Origin: Burkholderiales bacterium
Lineage (GTDB): Bacteria; Pseudomonadota; Gammaproteobacteria; Burkholderiales; Burkholderiaceae_C
Direction of reading: 5' to 3'
NCBI GenBank assembly: GCA_947448105.1
Contig: CANFNE010000067.1
Span: 1-10,226 of the forward strand
DNA: 10,226 bases
Shown: piece by piece, positions 1-7,191 of the stretch
How the letters are laid out: each line of letters begins with the position of its first letter
Position numbering within the stretch: position 1 is the first letter of the stretch
Position numbers and translations under genes: made by a program
Notes under the pieces: model-generated
The model's database searches: none
Told to the model about the DNA's origin: nothing
The model's input: the letters and a program-made list of their open reading frames with translations, nothing else

Positions 1-1
1 G

Positions 2-487
2 GCGGTGCATGAAGCCCACGTGGCCGCAGAAGTGATCGCCGGTGAACTGCAAGGCAACAAAGAGCTGGCCGCAGCGGCGTTTAACGCCCGCGTCATCCCG
101 AGCGTCGCCTACACCGATCCCGAAGTGGCCTGGGTTGGCCTTACCGAAGACCAGGCCAAAGCCCAAGGCATCAAGGTCAAAAAAGGCCTGTTCCCCTGGA
201 CGGCATCCGGCCGCGCCATTGCCAACGGCCGAGACGAGGGCGTCACCAAGCTGCTGTTCGACGACTCACCGCAAGCGCATGGCCACGGCAAGATCCTGGG
301 CGGCGGCATGGTCGGCACGCATGCGGGCGACATGATTGGCGAAATCGCCCTGGCCATCGAGATGGGTGCCGACGCGGTGGACATCGGCAAGACGATTCAT
401 CCGCACCCCACGCTGGGCGAGAGCATCGGCATGGCGGCGGAGGTGGCGCATGGGTCTTGCACGGATTTGCCGCCGGTGCGCAAGTAG
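2..487 (+). CDS. lpdA: Dihydrolipoyl dehydrogenase (E3), C-terminal part, 5' truncated by window
   Basis: This is the dimerisation-domain end of the FAD-dependent E3 subunit, which reoxidises the dihydrolipoyl groups of 2-oxoacid dehydrogenase complexes with NAD+ in the cytoplasm. About 161 residues are visible, opening with AVHEAHVAAEVIAGE; family members are about 470 residues, or nearer 600 when an N-terminal lipoyl domain is present. Visible family blocks are IPSVAYTDPEVAWVGLT, FPWTASGRAIA and the active-site segment HPHPTLGES (bases 398-424), which carries the His-x-x-x-x-Glu pair that acts as proton acceptor on the partner subunit. The HVAAEVIAG and TDPEVAWVGLT wording matches the E. 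coli/pyruvate-dehydrogenase type of E3 rather than the oxoglutarate type, so aceE and aceF probably lie to the left; this is inference. The GTG at base 5 is an internal valine, not a start. The stop is TAG at 485-487. Confidence 0.95.
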   Translation, partial: AVHEAHVAAEVIAGELQGNKELAAAAFNARVIPSVAYTDPEVAWVGLTEDQAKAQGIKVKKGLFPWTASGRAIANGRDEGVTKLLFDDSPQAHGHGKILGGGMVGTHAGDMIGEIALAIEMGADAVDIGKTIHPHPTLGESIGMAAEVAHGSCTDLPPVRK

Positions 488-490
488 TGG

Positions 491-523
491 GCTCAAGCCG
501 GAAACATCTCCCGCAACTTGAGC
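491..523. terminator. Possible bidirectional stem between convergent lpdA and ligase genes
   Basis: Seven-base inverted repeat arms GCTCAAG (491-497) and CTTGAGC (517-523) flank a 19-base loop. G-U pairs could extend the stem slightly in the lpdA transcript. It lies 3 bases after the lpdA stop and covers the 3' end of the ligase gene. There is no U-tract on either side, so intrinsic termination is weakly supported. Confidence 0.2.
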
Positions 524-2133
524 TTGTAAAACTTGCCGGTGGACGTGCGCGGCACGGCAGGAATGGCTTCATAGCGCTCGGGCAACTGCCATTTGGCAAA
601 GCCTTGGGCCAGTAAGTGGGCGTTCAGGCTGGCCTGGTCTAGGCATTTTCCAGGTTTGCAGACCACGCAGGCCAGAGGGCGCTCGCTCCATTTGGCGTCT
701 GGAATAGCGATCACGGCGGCTTCGGCCACGTCGGGGTGGCCCATCAAGGCGTTTTCCAGGTCCACCGAACTGATCCACTCGCCGCCGGACTTGATCAGGT
801 CTTTGGTGCGGTCGGTAATGCGCACAAAGCCGTGGCTGTCCATGGACGCCACGTCGCCGGTGCGCAGCCAGCCGTCAGGGCTGAATTTGTCCTCGCTCAC
901 CGGCACCTGGTGGTAGCTGCCGGTAATAAACGGGCCATGCACCTGGATCTCGCCCACGTGCTGACCATCCCAGGGTGCGTCCTGGCCGTCTTCGCCGCGC
1001 AGGCGAATGTCGACCAGCGGCACCGGAACACCGGCCATGGCCGCACGGCGGTAGCGTTCGTCCGGGCTTGCGTCTTTGAACTCGGACTTGGGATAAGACA
1101 CGGTAGCCAGGGGCGAGGTTTCGGTCATGCCCCAGCCTTGCATGATCCAGATACCATGCTTGTCAAACGCGCGTATCAGCGCTTCGGGCACCGCTGCGCC
1201 GCCCACCAGGCTGCGCATTCCTGCGGGCAACTTCCAGCGCCCCGGATGGGTTACCAAAGACGCCTCGTAGGTTTGTATCAGGCTCATCCAGATGGTGGGC
1301 ACGCCCAGCGAAAGCGTAGGCGGCTCGTCGCGCATCAGGTCGAGCAAATCGTCGGGGTGCAGGTGCGGCCCCGGAAACACCAGCTTGCAGCCCGTCATCA
1401 CCGCGCCGTACGGCATGCCCCAGCTATTGGCATGGAACATGGGCGTGACCGGTAGAACCACGTCGCTGCTGCGCAACGCCCAGCAGTCGCCCAGGCAGCC
1501 CACCAGCGTGTGCAGAATGGTCGAGCGGTGCGAATACACCACGCCCTTGGGCTTGCCGGTGGTGCCCGAGGTGTAGCACATGGACACGGCGTCGTCTTCG
1601 GCGTGCGCTACATATTCAAATGTGGCGCCGTCGGCCTGCGCCAGCAGCGCTTCGTAGTCCAGGAACGGCGCGGGCACGGCGGCGCCTGAGAAGGGGAAGA
1701 CGATAATTTTTTCAAAATTGCACAGCCCTTGGAACTGCGCCAGCAGCGGCAGCAACACGTCGTCCACCACCAAAAACCGGTCTTTTGCGTCATTGGCGAT
1801 CCAGGCAATCTCTTCGGCTGCCAGGCGCAGGTTGAGCGTGTGCATCACGCCGCCGGCAGCCGGAATGCCGAAATAGCATTCCAGGTGCGCGTGGTGGTTC
1901 CAGCTCAGGGTGGCGACCCGGTCGCCGGGTTGCAGGCCCAAGTCCAACAGCGCCTGGGCCAACTGCCGCGTGCGTGCATAAAACTGGCCATAGGTGTGGC
2001 GCACCAGCGACTTGTCCGGCCGGCGCGAGACGACCTCATTGGCAGGAAACAGGTGCCCGGCGCGTTCCAGCAAGTGGTTGAGCGACAGGGGCACGTTCAT
2101 CATCGTGCTGCGAATGGGGCGAGTGCTGGCCAT
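493..2133 (-). CDS. AMP-forming acyl-CoA synthetase (fatty-acid/carboxylate-CoA ligase)
   Basis: A complete 546-residue member of the ANL adenylate-forming superfamily, which converts a carboxylic acid, ATP and CoA to acyl-CoA, AMP and PPi. Family core motifs appear in order: the phosphate-binding loop YTSGTTGKPKG (187-197), GWGMTETSPLA (333-343), the adenylate-binding RTGD (424-427), the hinge DRTKDLIKSGGEW (441-453) and the C-terminal catalytic lysine in TSTGK (K534). Length matches the family. The N-terminal MMNVPLSLNHLLERAG and overall layout resemble medium/long-chain fatty-acid or AlkK/DmdB-like ligases, but substrate cannot be assigned from sequence. The ATG at 2133 is chosen because AAAGGA sits about 8 bases upstream on the minus strand; the internal ATG-ATG at codons 11-12 could be an alternative start. 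No signal peptide is seen, so it is probably cytoplasmic. It converges on lpdA and is divergent from lemA, so it appears monocistronic within this window. Confidence 0.93.
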   Translation of the reverse strand: MASTRPIRSTMMNVPLSLNHLLERAGHLFPANEVVSRRPDKSLVRHTYGQFYARTRQLAQALLDLGLQPGDRVATLSWNHHAHLECYFGIPAAGGVMHTLNLRLAAEEIAWIANDAKDRFLVVDDVLLPLLAQFQGLCNFEKIIVFPFSGAAVPAPFLDYEALLAQADGATFEYVAHAEDDAVSMCYTSGTTGKPKGVVYSHRSTILHTLVGCLGDCWALRSSDVVLPVTPMFHANSWGMPYGAVMTGCKLVFPGPHLHPDDLLDLMRDEPPTLSLGVPTIWMSLIQTYEASLVTHPGRWKLPAGMRSLVGGAAVPEALIRAFDKHGIWIMQGWGMTETSPLATVSYPKSEFKDASPDERYRRAAMAGVPVPLVDIRLRGEDGQDAPWDGQHVGEIQVHGPFITGSYHQVPVSEDKFSPDGWLRTGDVASMDSHGFVRITDRTKDLIKSGGEWISSVDLENALMGHPDVAEAAVIAIPDAKWSERPLACVVCKPGKCLDQASLNAHLLAQGFAKWQLPERYEAIPAVPRTSTGKFYKLKLREMFPA

Positions 2134-2185
2134 GGAGCGTTCCTTTCAAAGGGGGGGCGGGCGGTACAGGATGCGGGCTTGAATC

Positions 2186-2216
2186 ACTATAGCGTGGCAG
2201 GGGGGATGGATGTCGG
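2186..2216 (-). promoter_or_regulatory. Candidate promoter for the acyl-CoA ligase gene
   Basis: Read leftward, TATAGT (plus-strand 2186-2191) matches five of six bases of a sigma-70 -10 box. A weak -35-like CCGACA lies at 2211-2216 with a long 19-bp spacer. Transcription would start about 45 bases before the ATG. This is motif matching only; the -35 element is poor. Confidence 0.3.
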
Positions 2217-2542
2217 AGCAGGCTAAGTTGACGAGGCAAATGCCGTCGCACATGGGCGTGGTAGCTATTACATCCAGGACGGACAGGCGCCGCTCATCGT
2301 CTTCTGCCTAAGCAAGAAAAGGGGCGATTGACCTGTGCCGGTGAGATTCAATACGCATGAATAAAACAGTAACAAAAAAGGTATCGTATGCAATTCAACA
2401 TGATTTATAGTTTGCAAAATGACCGCTGACCCGTCGCCTTGGAGTGAACCCTGGATGCCATGGCTGCGCGCTAAAGCATGCCCGTTCTCAAATGGGTCGA
2501 CAACCGCCGGGCCACGTAGGCTGCCCAAGACGCGGCTTGCCT

Positions 2543-2556
2543 CCTGACGCGTCAGG
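2543..2556. repeat. Perfect 14-bp palindrome CCTGACGCGTCAGG
   Basis: The two 7-base arms are exact reverse complements with no spacer, 75 bases upstream of the lemA start. The shape fits a dimeric regulator's operator. A perfect 14-mer palindrome is not rare in 10 kb (roughly 0.6 expected by chance at uniform base composition), so function is unproven. Confidence 0.3.
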
Positions 2557-2631
2557 CCAGCGGCCTTGGCGCAATGAGGCCGGTCACCAAATCGAAAAAT
2601 AGTTTCTTTAAAAGTCGCGAAGGAGTTGACC

Positions 2632-3222
2632 ATGGGAATCTGGATATTTTTGGGCCTGGTTGTGCTGGCCGTGGCCTGGCTGGTGTCGATTTTCAACGCG
2701 CTGGTTCAGTACAAAAACCGCTACAAGAACGCCTTTGCGCAGATTGATGTGCAACTCAAGCGGCGCTATGACCTGATTCCCAACCTGGTGGAAACCGCCA
2801 GGGCCTATATGGCGCATGAGCGCAGCACCTTGGAGGCGGTGATTGCTGCGCGCAACAGCGCCCAAAGCGCCAGACAAGCCGCCGCGCAAGACCCGGGCGA
2901 CGCCCAAACCATGCAGCAAATGGCTGCGGCCGAGGCAGGTTTGCGGGGTTCACTCGGGCGCTTGTTCGCGCTCTCCGAGGCGTATCCTGACCTCAAGTCC
3001 AACGAGAACATGGTGCAGCTCACCGAAGAACTCAGCAGTACCGAAAACCGCATTTCCTTCGCCCGCCAGGCCTATAACGACGCCGTGATGCACTACAACA
3101 CCGCGCTGGAAATGTTTCCCAATAGCGTGGTGGCCCGGCGCGGCAACTTTCCAATTGCCACCCTGCTGGAATCGACCGATTCGCCCGAAGCGCGGCAGGT
3201 GGTCAAGGTCTCTTTCAACTAA
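2632..3222 (+). CDS. lemA: LemA family membrane protein
   Basis: A complete 196-residue LemA family protein. Residues about 2-22 (IWIFLGLVVLAVAWLVSIFN) form one membrane segment, followed by the family signature QIDVQLKRRYDLIPNLVE (about 37-54). A long helical, Ala/Glu-rich body (ENMVQLTEELSSTENRISFA region) and the end block AYNDAVMHYNTALEMFPNSVVA follow. LemA proteins are bacterial membrane-anchored proteins of unclear biochemical role. They are often encoded beside an M48/HtpX-like protease or a TPM-domain gene, as here. The start is ATG 2632 because AAGGAG at 2620-2625 lies 6 bases upstream; the TTG at 2626 would abut that site and is unlikely. The next gene starts 8 bp after the stop with its ribosome-binding sequence touching this stop, indicating an operon. 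Confidence 0.95.
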   Translation: MGIWIFLGLVVLAVAWLVSIFNALVQYKNRYKNAFAQIDVQLKRRYDLIPNLVETARAYMAHERSTLEAVIAARNSAQSARQAAAQDPGDAQTMQQMAAAEAGLRGSLGRLFALSEAYPDLKSNENMVQLTEELSSTENRISFARQAYNDAVMHYNTALEMFPNSVVARRGNFPIATLLESTDSPEARQVVKVSFN

Positions 3223-3230
3223 GGTGCGCG

Positions 3231-5099
3231 GTGGCCCAGGCGATGGACTTTTTTGCCAACCAGGAGCGCGCCCAAAGGCTTACCCGCCTGATGCTGGCCT
3301 TGTTTGCCATAGCGGTGGTTTGCATCGTGCTGGCCGTTGACGTGGCTGCGGGTTTTGCTTATGTGTCCTACCGCTCGACGCAGGGCCATGCCCAAGATAT
3401 TTCGCTCTCAGGCGTGCCGCACCAGGTGTACTGGGTTACATCGGCACTCGTGATTTCCCTGATCGCGCTGGGATCGTTGGAGCGCACCCGCGCGCTGGCG
3501 GAGGGTGGTGGCGCCACCGCGGAGATGATGGGAGGCCGCCGTATCGCACTAGACAGCGCGGATGCCGCCGAACGGCGCCTGCTCAACATCGTGCAAGAGA
3601 TGGCGATCGCCGCCGGGATTGCACTGCCGCAGGTGTATGTGATGGACGGTCAGCCCGCGATCAACGCCTTTGTGACCGGGCATTCGCCCAACGATGCGGC
3701 AATTTCTGTGACACAGGGCGCGCTCAAGCACCTGGAGCGCGATGAGTTGCAGGGCGTCGTGGCCCACGAGTTCAGCCACATTCTCAATGGCGACATGCGC
3801 TTGAATATGCGTCTGGTAGGGCTGCTCGCGGGCATTGTGGTGCTGGGTTCCCTCGGACACTTTTTGATGGAAGTTTCCTACGACGGCGGCGGCCGCCTGC
3901 GCCGCGTGAAGGACCTCGGGTGGCTCTCCATCTTGGGCGCTGCGGCGTGCTTGGTCGGCGCCTTGGGTGTATTTTGGGGTCGCCTGATCAAAGCGGCGGT
4001 GTCGCGCCAACGCGAGTTTTTGGCAGATGCCAGTGCAGTCCAGTTCACGCGCAACCCTGAGGGAATCGCCAACGCACTGCGCTGCATTGATGACCATGGC
4101 TCGGGCATGGTGCTGCGCTATGGGGAGGAACTCAGCCACATGTATTTCAGCGCCGGCCTGAAGGGATTTTTCGCCACCCACCCGCCGCTCCACGCGCGTG
4201 TCAGGCGCATTCTTGGCTCAAACCGGCACCTTGTGCGAGGGTCCATCGATGACCACGCAAACGGGCAAGGGGGCGCGAACACCCCACGCACAGTAGCGCC
4301 CCCAGAGCCGCCCGCAGAGATGATGACCGGCGTTGGACAGCTAACGGGCGGACAGATGGATTTCGCCCGCAATCTGTTGACAGCGTTGCCGCCGCAAATG
4401 CTGCACGCCATCGCCACCGCACAGGGCGCGAAGGTGGCATTGTTTGCGCTGGTGCTGGGCGAGGGCCTGGCACGCGTGCCCCAATTCAATTGCATTCGCA
4501 CCGCGGCAGGTAACACGGTGGCCCAGGCGGTGGCTCGGCAAGCCGATTGGCTTGCGCCCTACGGCCCGGGCGCGCGCCTGCCGGTATTGGACCTGGCGAC
4601 TGCCACGCTGCGCCGCCAGCCGCAGAACGACAACGCGGCGACCCTCAATGTGATGTACCAGACCATTCTGGCCGATGGCAAAGTCACATTGGGCGAGTTT
4701 GTGTTGCTGGCCTTGTGCCGCCAGCGTCTGCTGCCGGGCAAGCAGCTTGTTGAGCGTCTGTCCCTGCGGCAGGCCGCGCCGTCGGCTACGCTGGTCTTAT
4801 CGCTGCTGCGGCGTGGGGGCGCGAACCCGAGGCTGGCAGACGCGGACACCCTGGCCATGGCCGCAGTACAAACCGATGACGCTTTGCCCCAGAGCGCTAC
4901 GACTTTTGAGGCGATTGACAAGGCGTTGGGCCAACTCCGGCAGCTAGCGCCCCGGCCCAAAGCATTTTTTATTAAAGCTTGCTTCCAAGCGCTAAATGCC
5001 GATGCCCCAACGACCGCCGCCGAAGGGCACTTGCTGCGCGCCATCTGCGCCAGCCTGGACGTGCCGATGCCTCCGCAAGGTGCTTGGGCGCCCGTCTAG
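3231..5099 (+). CDS. M48 family zinc metallopeptidase (HtpX-like) with long C-terminal extension
   Basis: A 622-residue integral membrane protease of the M48 family. Two hydrophobic segments at about 19-45 and 67-83 precede the catalytic domain. The zinc motif HEFSH (179-183, in VVAHEFSHILNGDMRLN) is intact, and the third ligand is E262 in REFLADASAVQFTRNPEGIA. Two more hydrophobic stretches (about 193-213 and 230-250) and the typical FATHPPLHARVRRIL (314-328) follow. HtpX itself ends near 290-300 residues, so about 290 residues are additional. These comprise a Pro/Gly-rich linker (about 335-365) and a helical domain containing ILADGKVTLGEFVLLALC (from about 478), which recalls TerB-like acidic helical domains; that likeness is weak. 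The start is uncertain. GTG 3231 has AAGGTG 5 bases upstream, overlapping the lemA stop. ATG 3243 would begin MDFFANQ, like many relatives, but has a poorer ribosome site. Co-transcribed with lemA. Confidence 0.92.
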   Translation: MAQAMDFFANQERAQRLTRLMLALFAIAVVCIVLAVDVAAGFAYVSYRSTQGHAQDISLSGVPHQVYWVTSALVISLIALGSLERTRALAEGGGATAEMMGGRRIALDSADAAERRLLNIVQEMAIAAGIALPQVYVMDGQPAINAFVTGHSPNDAAISVTQGALKHLERDELQGVVAHEFSHILNGDMRLNMRLVGLLAGIVVLGSLGHFLMEVSYDGGGRLRRVKDLGWLSILGAAACLVGALGVFWGRLIKAAVSRQREFLADASAVQFTRNPEGIANALRCIDDHGSGMVLRYGEELSHMYFSAGLKGFFATHPPLHARVRRILGSNRHLVRGSIDDHANGQGGANTPRTVAPPEPPAEMMTGVGQLTGGQMDFARNLLTALPPQMLHAIATAQGAKVALFALVLGEGLARVPQFNCIRTAAGNTVAQAVARQADWLAPYGPGARLPVLDLATATLRRQPQNDNAATLNVMYQTILADGKVTLGEFVLLALCRQRLLPGKQLVERLSLRQAAPSATLVLSLLRRGGANPRLADADTLAMAAVQTDDALPQSATTFEAIDKALGQLRQLAPRPKAFFIKACFQALNADAPTTAAEGHLLRAICASLDVPMPPQGAWAPV

Positions 5100-5285
5100 G
5101 GCGGGCGTTGTTGACCGCCGTCAAGGCGAATACTTCGGAAAATCGACGTCTGGGCTCCACGGGGCCTGATGATGGGCATTGATCTCAGCCATGGACAATA
5201 CGGCTCACCTGCGCGGCGCTATCGCTTGCAGCGGCGCTGCCAGAATCGCCCTGTGGCGACATTGGCAGGCGCCGATCTGAATGTT

Positions 5286-5297
5286 GGAAACACCGTG
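5286..5297 (+). promoter_or_regulatory. Ribosome-binding site and GTG start deciding the ackA N-terminus
   Basis: GGAAA at 5286-5290 is followed after 4 bases by GTG 5295-5297, in frame with acetate kinase. The upstream in-frame ATG at 5169 has no convincing Shine-Dalgarno sequence. It would add 42 residues (rich in Arg/Gln) that do not resemble the family N-terminus. The GTG/GTG/ATG codons at 5352-5360 fall too close to the conserved NAGSSS. Confidence 0.5.
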
Positions 5298-6530
5298 ACC
5301 CCTAACTCCCAATTCCCGGCGCAAGCCAACCCACTCGCGCAAGACGGCGCTGTGGTGATGCTCAACGCCGGCTCATCGAGCCTGAAGTTCGAGGTGTTTG
5401 ACCTGGGGCCTGGCGGTCTGCAGTGTTTTTTGCGGGGCCAAATTGACGGCATTGGCCACCAGGCGCATTTCAGGGCCAAGGACGGTGCCGGTTTGGCCCT
5501 GCATGACGCCAGCTTTAGCGGCGACGCTATCACCACCCAGCATGCGGCGCTGGTTTGGTTGCTGGCCTGGCTGCGCGCGCACATGGTGGGCAAACCCGTG
5601 GTGGCGGTCGGGCACCGGGTGGTGCATGGTGGCACCCAATTTTTGCAGCCGGTTCGGGTGGACGCGGGCGTGTTGCGGCAGCTCGAAGCGCTGGTGCCTT
5701 TGGCGCCACTGCACCAGCCGCACAACCTGGCGCCCATTCGCAGCTTGCTGGCCGAGCGCCCGGAGCTGCCGCAGGTGGCTTGTTTTGACACCGCTTTTCA
5801 CCAAAGCCAGCCGCCCGAAGCGCAGATGTTTGCATTGCCTTGGCGCTTTCATGAAGACGGCGTGCGACGCTATGGCTTTCATGGCCTGTCGTATGAGTAC
5901 ATAGCACGCACCGCCAGAAACCAGGTGCCCGCGCTGGCCGCAGGCCGCACCGTAGTGGCGCATCTGGGCAACGGCGTGTCCCTGTGCGCACTGCTGGACG
6001 GCAGGAGCCTGGCGACTACGATGGGTTTTACCGCGCTGGACGGCTGCCCCATGGGCACGCGCTGCGGTAGCCTGGACGCCGGTGTGGTGATCCACCTGGC
6101 CCGTGCCTATGGCATGTCGATGGACGCCATCGAATCCATGCTTTACCTCGAATCGGGCCTGCTGGGCCTGTCGGGCGTGTCCAGTGACATGCAGGAGTTG
6201 CTCGACAGCAGCGCGCCGGGCGCCCGCAGGGCGGTGGACTATTTTGTCTACCAGCTGGCGCGCGAGGTAGCGTCCATGGCCGCAGCGATAGGCGGCATGG
6301 ACGCGCTGGTATTTACCGCAGGCATTGGCGAGAACAGCGCACCCATTCGTTTGGCGGTGTGCGCGCGCCTGGCCTGGATGGGCGTGCATCTGGACGCCCA
6401 AGCCAACGCCGCAGGTGCCGCGCGAATCAGCAGCGCCAGCAGCCCGGTGTCGGTGTGGCGCATTGCTACGAACGAAGAACGCATGATGGCTGAGCACACC
6501 TGCGAGGTGCTGGGCCTGCGCCAGGCATAG
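5295..6530 (+). CDS. ackA: Acetate kinase
   Basis: Cytoplasmic acetate/propionate kinase of the ASKHA fold, interconverting acetate + ATP and acetyl phosphate + ADP. With this start it has 411 residues, close to the family's roughly 400. All family blocks are visible in order: NAGSSSLKFE, GHRVVHGG (substrate Arg), ACFDTAFHQ (catalytic Asp), RRYGFHGLSYEYIA (His), VVAHLGNGVSL (Asn), MGFTALDGCPMGTRCGSLD (second catalytic Arg), SGLLGLSGVSSDM, FTAGIGENSAPIR and the end motif TNEERMM with the metal-linked Glu. It therefore looks catalytically intact. The open frame extends upstream to ATG 5169 (453 residues), but the extra segment looks unconserved. The gene follows the M48 gene after about 195 bp and is convergent with the XRE regulator gene. 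No phosphotransacetylase gene is in the window, so partner and direction of flux are unknown. Confidence 0.93.
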   Translation: MTPNSQFPAQANPLAQDGAVVMLNAGSSSLKFEVFDLGPGGLQCFLRGQIDGIGHQAHFRAKDGAGLALHDASFSGDAITTQHAALVWLLAWLRAHMVGKPVVAVGHRVVHGGTQFLQPVRVDAGVLRQLEALVPLAPLHQPHNLAPIRSLLAERPELPQVACFDTAFHQSQPPEAQMFALPWRFHEDGVRRYGFHGLSYEYIARTARNQVPALAAGRTVVAHLGNGVSLCALLDGRSLATTMGFTALDGCPMGTRCGSLDAGVVIHLARAYGMSMDAIESMLYLESGLLGLSGVSSDMQELLDSSAPGARRAVDYFVYQLAREVASMAAAIGGMDALVFTAGIGENSAPIRLAVCARLAWMGVHLDAQANAAGAARISSASSPVSVWRIATNEERMMAEHTCEVLGLRQA

Positions 6531-6545
6531 GCGCGTGGAAGTTCT

Positions 6546-6564
6546 GTGCGCTGAAAGCGCGCAC
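6546..6564. terminator. Possible bidirectional hairpin between ackA and the regulator gene
   Basis: Arms GTGCGC (6546-6551) and GCGCAC (6559-6564) flank the 7-base loop TGAAAGC. The hairpin sits inside the 37-bp gap between two convergent stops (6530 and 6568), where a shared terminator is expected. It lacks a U-tract on either strand, so intrinsic termination is only possible. Confidence 0.35.
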
Positions 6565-6567
6565 CGT

Positions 6568-7191
6568 TCAGTAATGCGGCGGCGTAATCACCCACAGCAC
6601 TTTGGTGGGCGTGTCGGTGGCGTTGGCGCAGCGGTGCACCTCGGTGCTCTTAAAGGCAAAGCTGTCGCCCTCGTGCAACTGAAAATGCCGACCCGACACC
6701 CACAAGTCCAGCGTGCCAGACAGCACCAGCCCGGCCTCGGCGCCGTCGTGGGAATAGTCCTCGCTGTCGGCGCGCGGGCCAATCGTGCTGATCAACAGTT
6801 CCAGCGGCCCACTCAGGTTGGGCGACAGCAATTCTTCCTGGATGCCTAAGCCGGTAAACGACATGCGCCGGCGGTTGCCGCTGCGCACCACCACGTCGCG
6901 CTCGGCGGCGTCGCCCTCGGTGTTTTGCTGAAAAAACCAGTTCATGTGCACGCCTAAAGCGTCGCTGATGCGCTTGAGCACGCCAATGGGCAGGCGCGAG
7001 TGGTTGCGCTCGAGCTGGCTCAGGTAGCCCACCGAAATACCGGCTTTCTCGGCCACCGCGCGCAGGGTGAGGTTTTTGACCAGGCGCAACTCACGCAGCT
7101 GCTCGCCAATCGCCTGGCCCGGATCAAGGTCCTGGTTTAGTGCGGCCGGCAGCTCCTGCGGGCCGGACAGGCGGGCGGCTTGCAGCGCCAC
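6568..7191 (-). CDS. XRE-family transcriptional regulator with C-terminal cupin domain
   Basis: A complete 207-residue cytoplasmic DNA-binding regulator. Residues about 29-83 form an XRE/Cro-type helix-turn-helix (LRAVAEKAGISVGYLSQLER, 43-62, is the HTH core). Residues about 130-203 form a cupin_2 barrel (SHDGAEAGLVLSGTLDLWV, then EGDSFAFKSTEVHRCAN, with H148 and H186 as possible metal/ligand residues). Family members, such as the PuuR type, usually repress or activate neighbouring genes for amine or amino-acid use in response to a small molecule bound by the cupin. The start is GTG (plus-strand 7189-7191), immediately after the TGA of the upstream flavoenzyme gene. AAAGG (7199-7203) lies 7 bases before the GTG, inside the last codons of that gene. 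This indicates co-transcription and likely translational coupling, and suggests it controls the two flanking flavoenzyme genes; that target is inference. Confidence 0.93.
   Translation of the reverse strand: MALQAARLSGPQELPAALNQDLDPGQAIGEQLRELRLVKNLTLRAVAEKAGISVGYLSQLERNHSRLPIGVLKRISDALGVHMNWFFQQNTEGDAAERDVVVRSGNRRRMSFTGLGIQEELLSPNLSGPLELLISTIGPRADSEDYSHDGAEAGLVLSGTLDLWVSGRHFQLHEGDSFAFKSTEVHRCANATDTPTKVLWVITPPHY

Larger units (their letters stand above)
2134..2631. other. Intergenic region between the divergent ligase and lemA genes, about 500 bp
   Basis: No gene is supported here. The left 100 bases hold the ligase ribosome-binding site and candidate promoter. Bases about 2345-2425 form an AT-rich island in an otherwise GC-rich region. 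It contains the inverted pair ATTCA (2346-2350)/TGAAT (2358-2362) and a rightward TATAGT (2406-2411) without a convincing -35 box. A TTGACC at 2328-2333 has no good -10 partner. A perfect palindrome lies at 2543-2556. A minus-strand open frame crosses 2268-2696 but runs through the lemA ribosome-binding site and start and has no recognisable family, so it is not called as a gene. Confidence 0.6.

Noticed and set aside
736..1455. A 239-codon plus-strand frame inside the acyl-CoA ligase gene
   Set aside because: It is antisense to conserved adenylation motifs and has no family features.
5111..5136. TTGACC as a -35 box for acetate kinase
   Set aside because: No acceptable -10 sequence lies 16-18 bases downstream.
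5213..5238. Direct repeat GCGGCGCT at 5213-5220 and 5231-5238
   Set aside because: A short GC-only octamer repeated once in GC-rich DNA is expected by chance.
5191..5280. A 29-codon frame ahead of acetate kinase, a possible leader peptide
   Set aside because: No ribosome-binding sequence precedes its ATG, and its product shows no run of regulatory codons or other leader-peptide feature.
5373..6497. A 374-codon minus-strand open frame antisense to acetate kinase
   Set aside because: Acetate kinase is certain from its full set of motifs; the antisense product is basic, low-complexity and unrecognisable.
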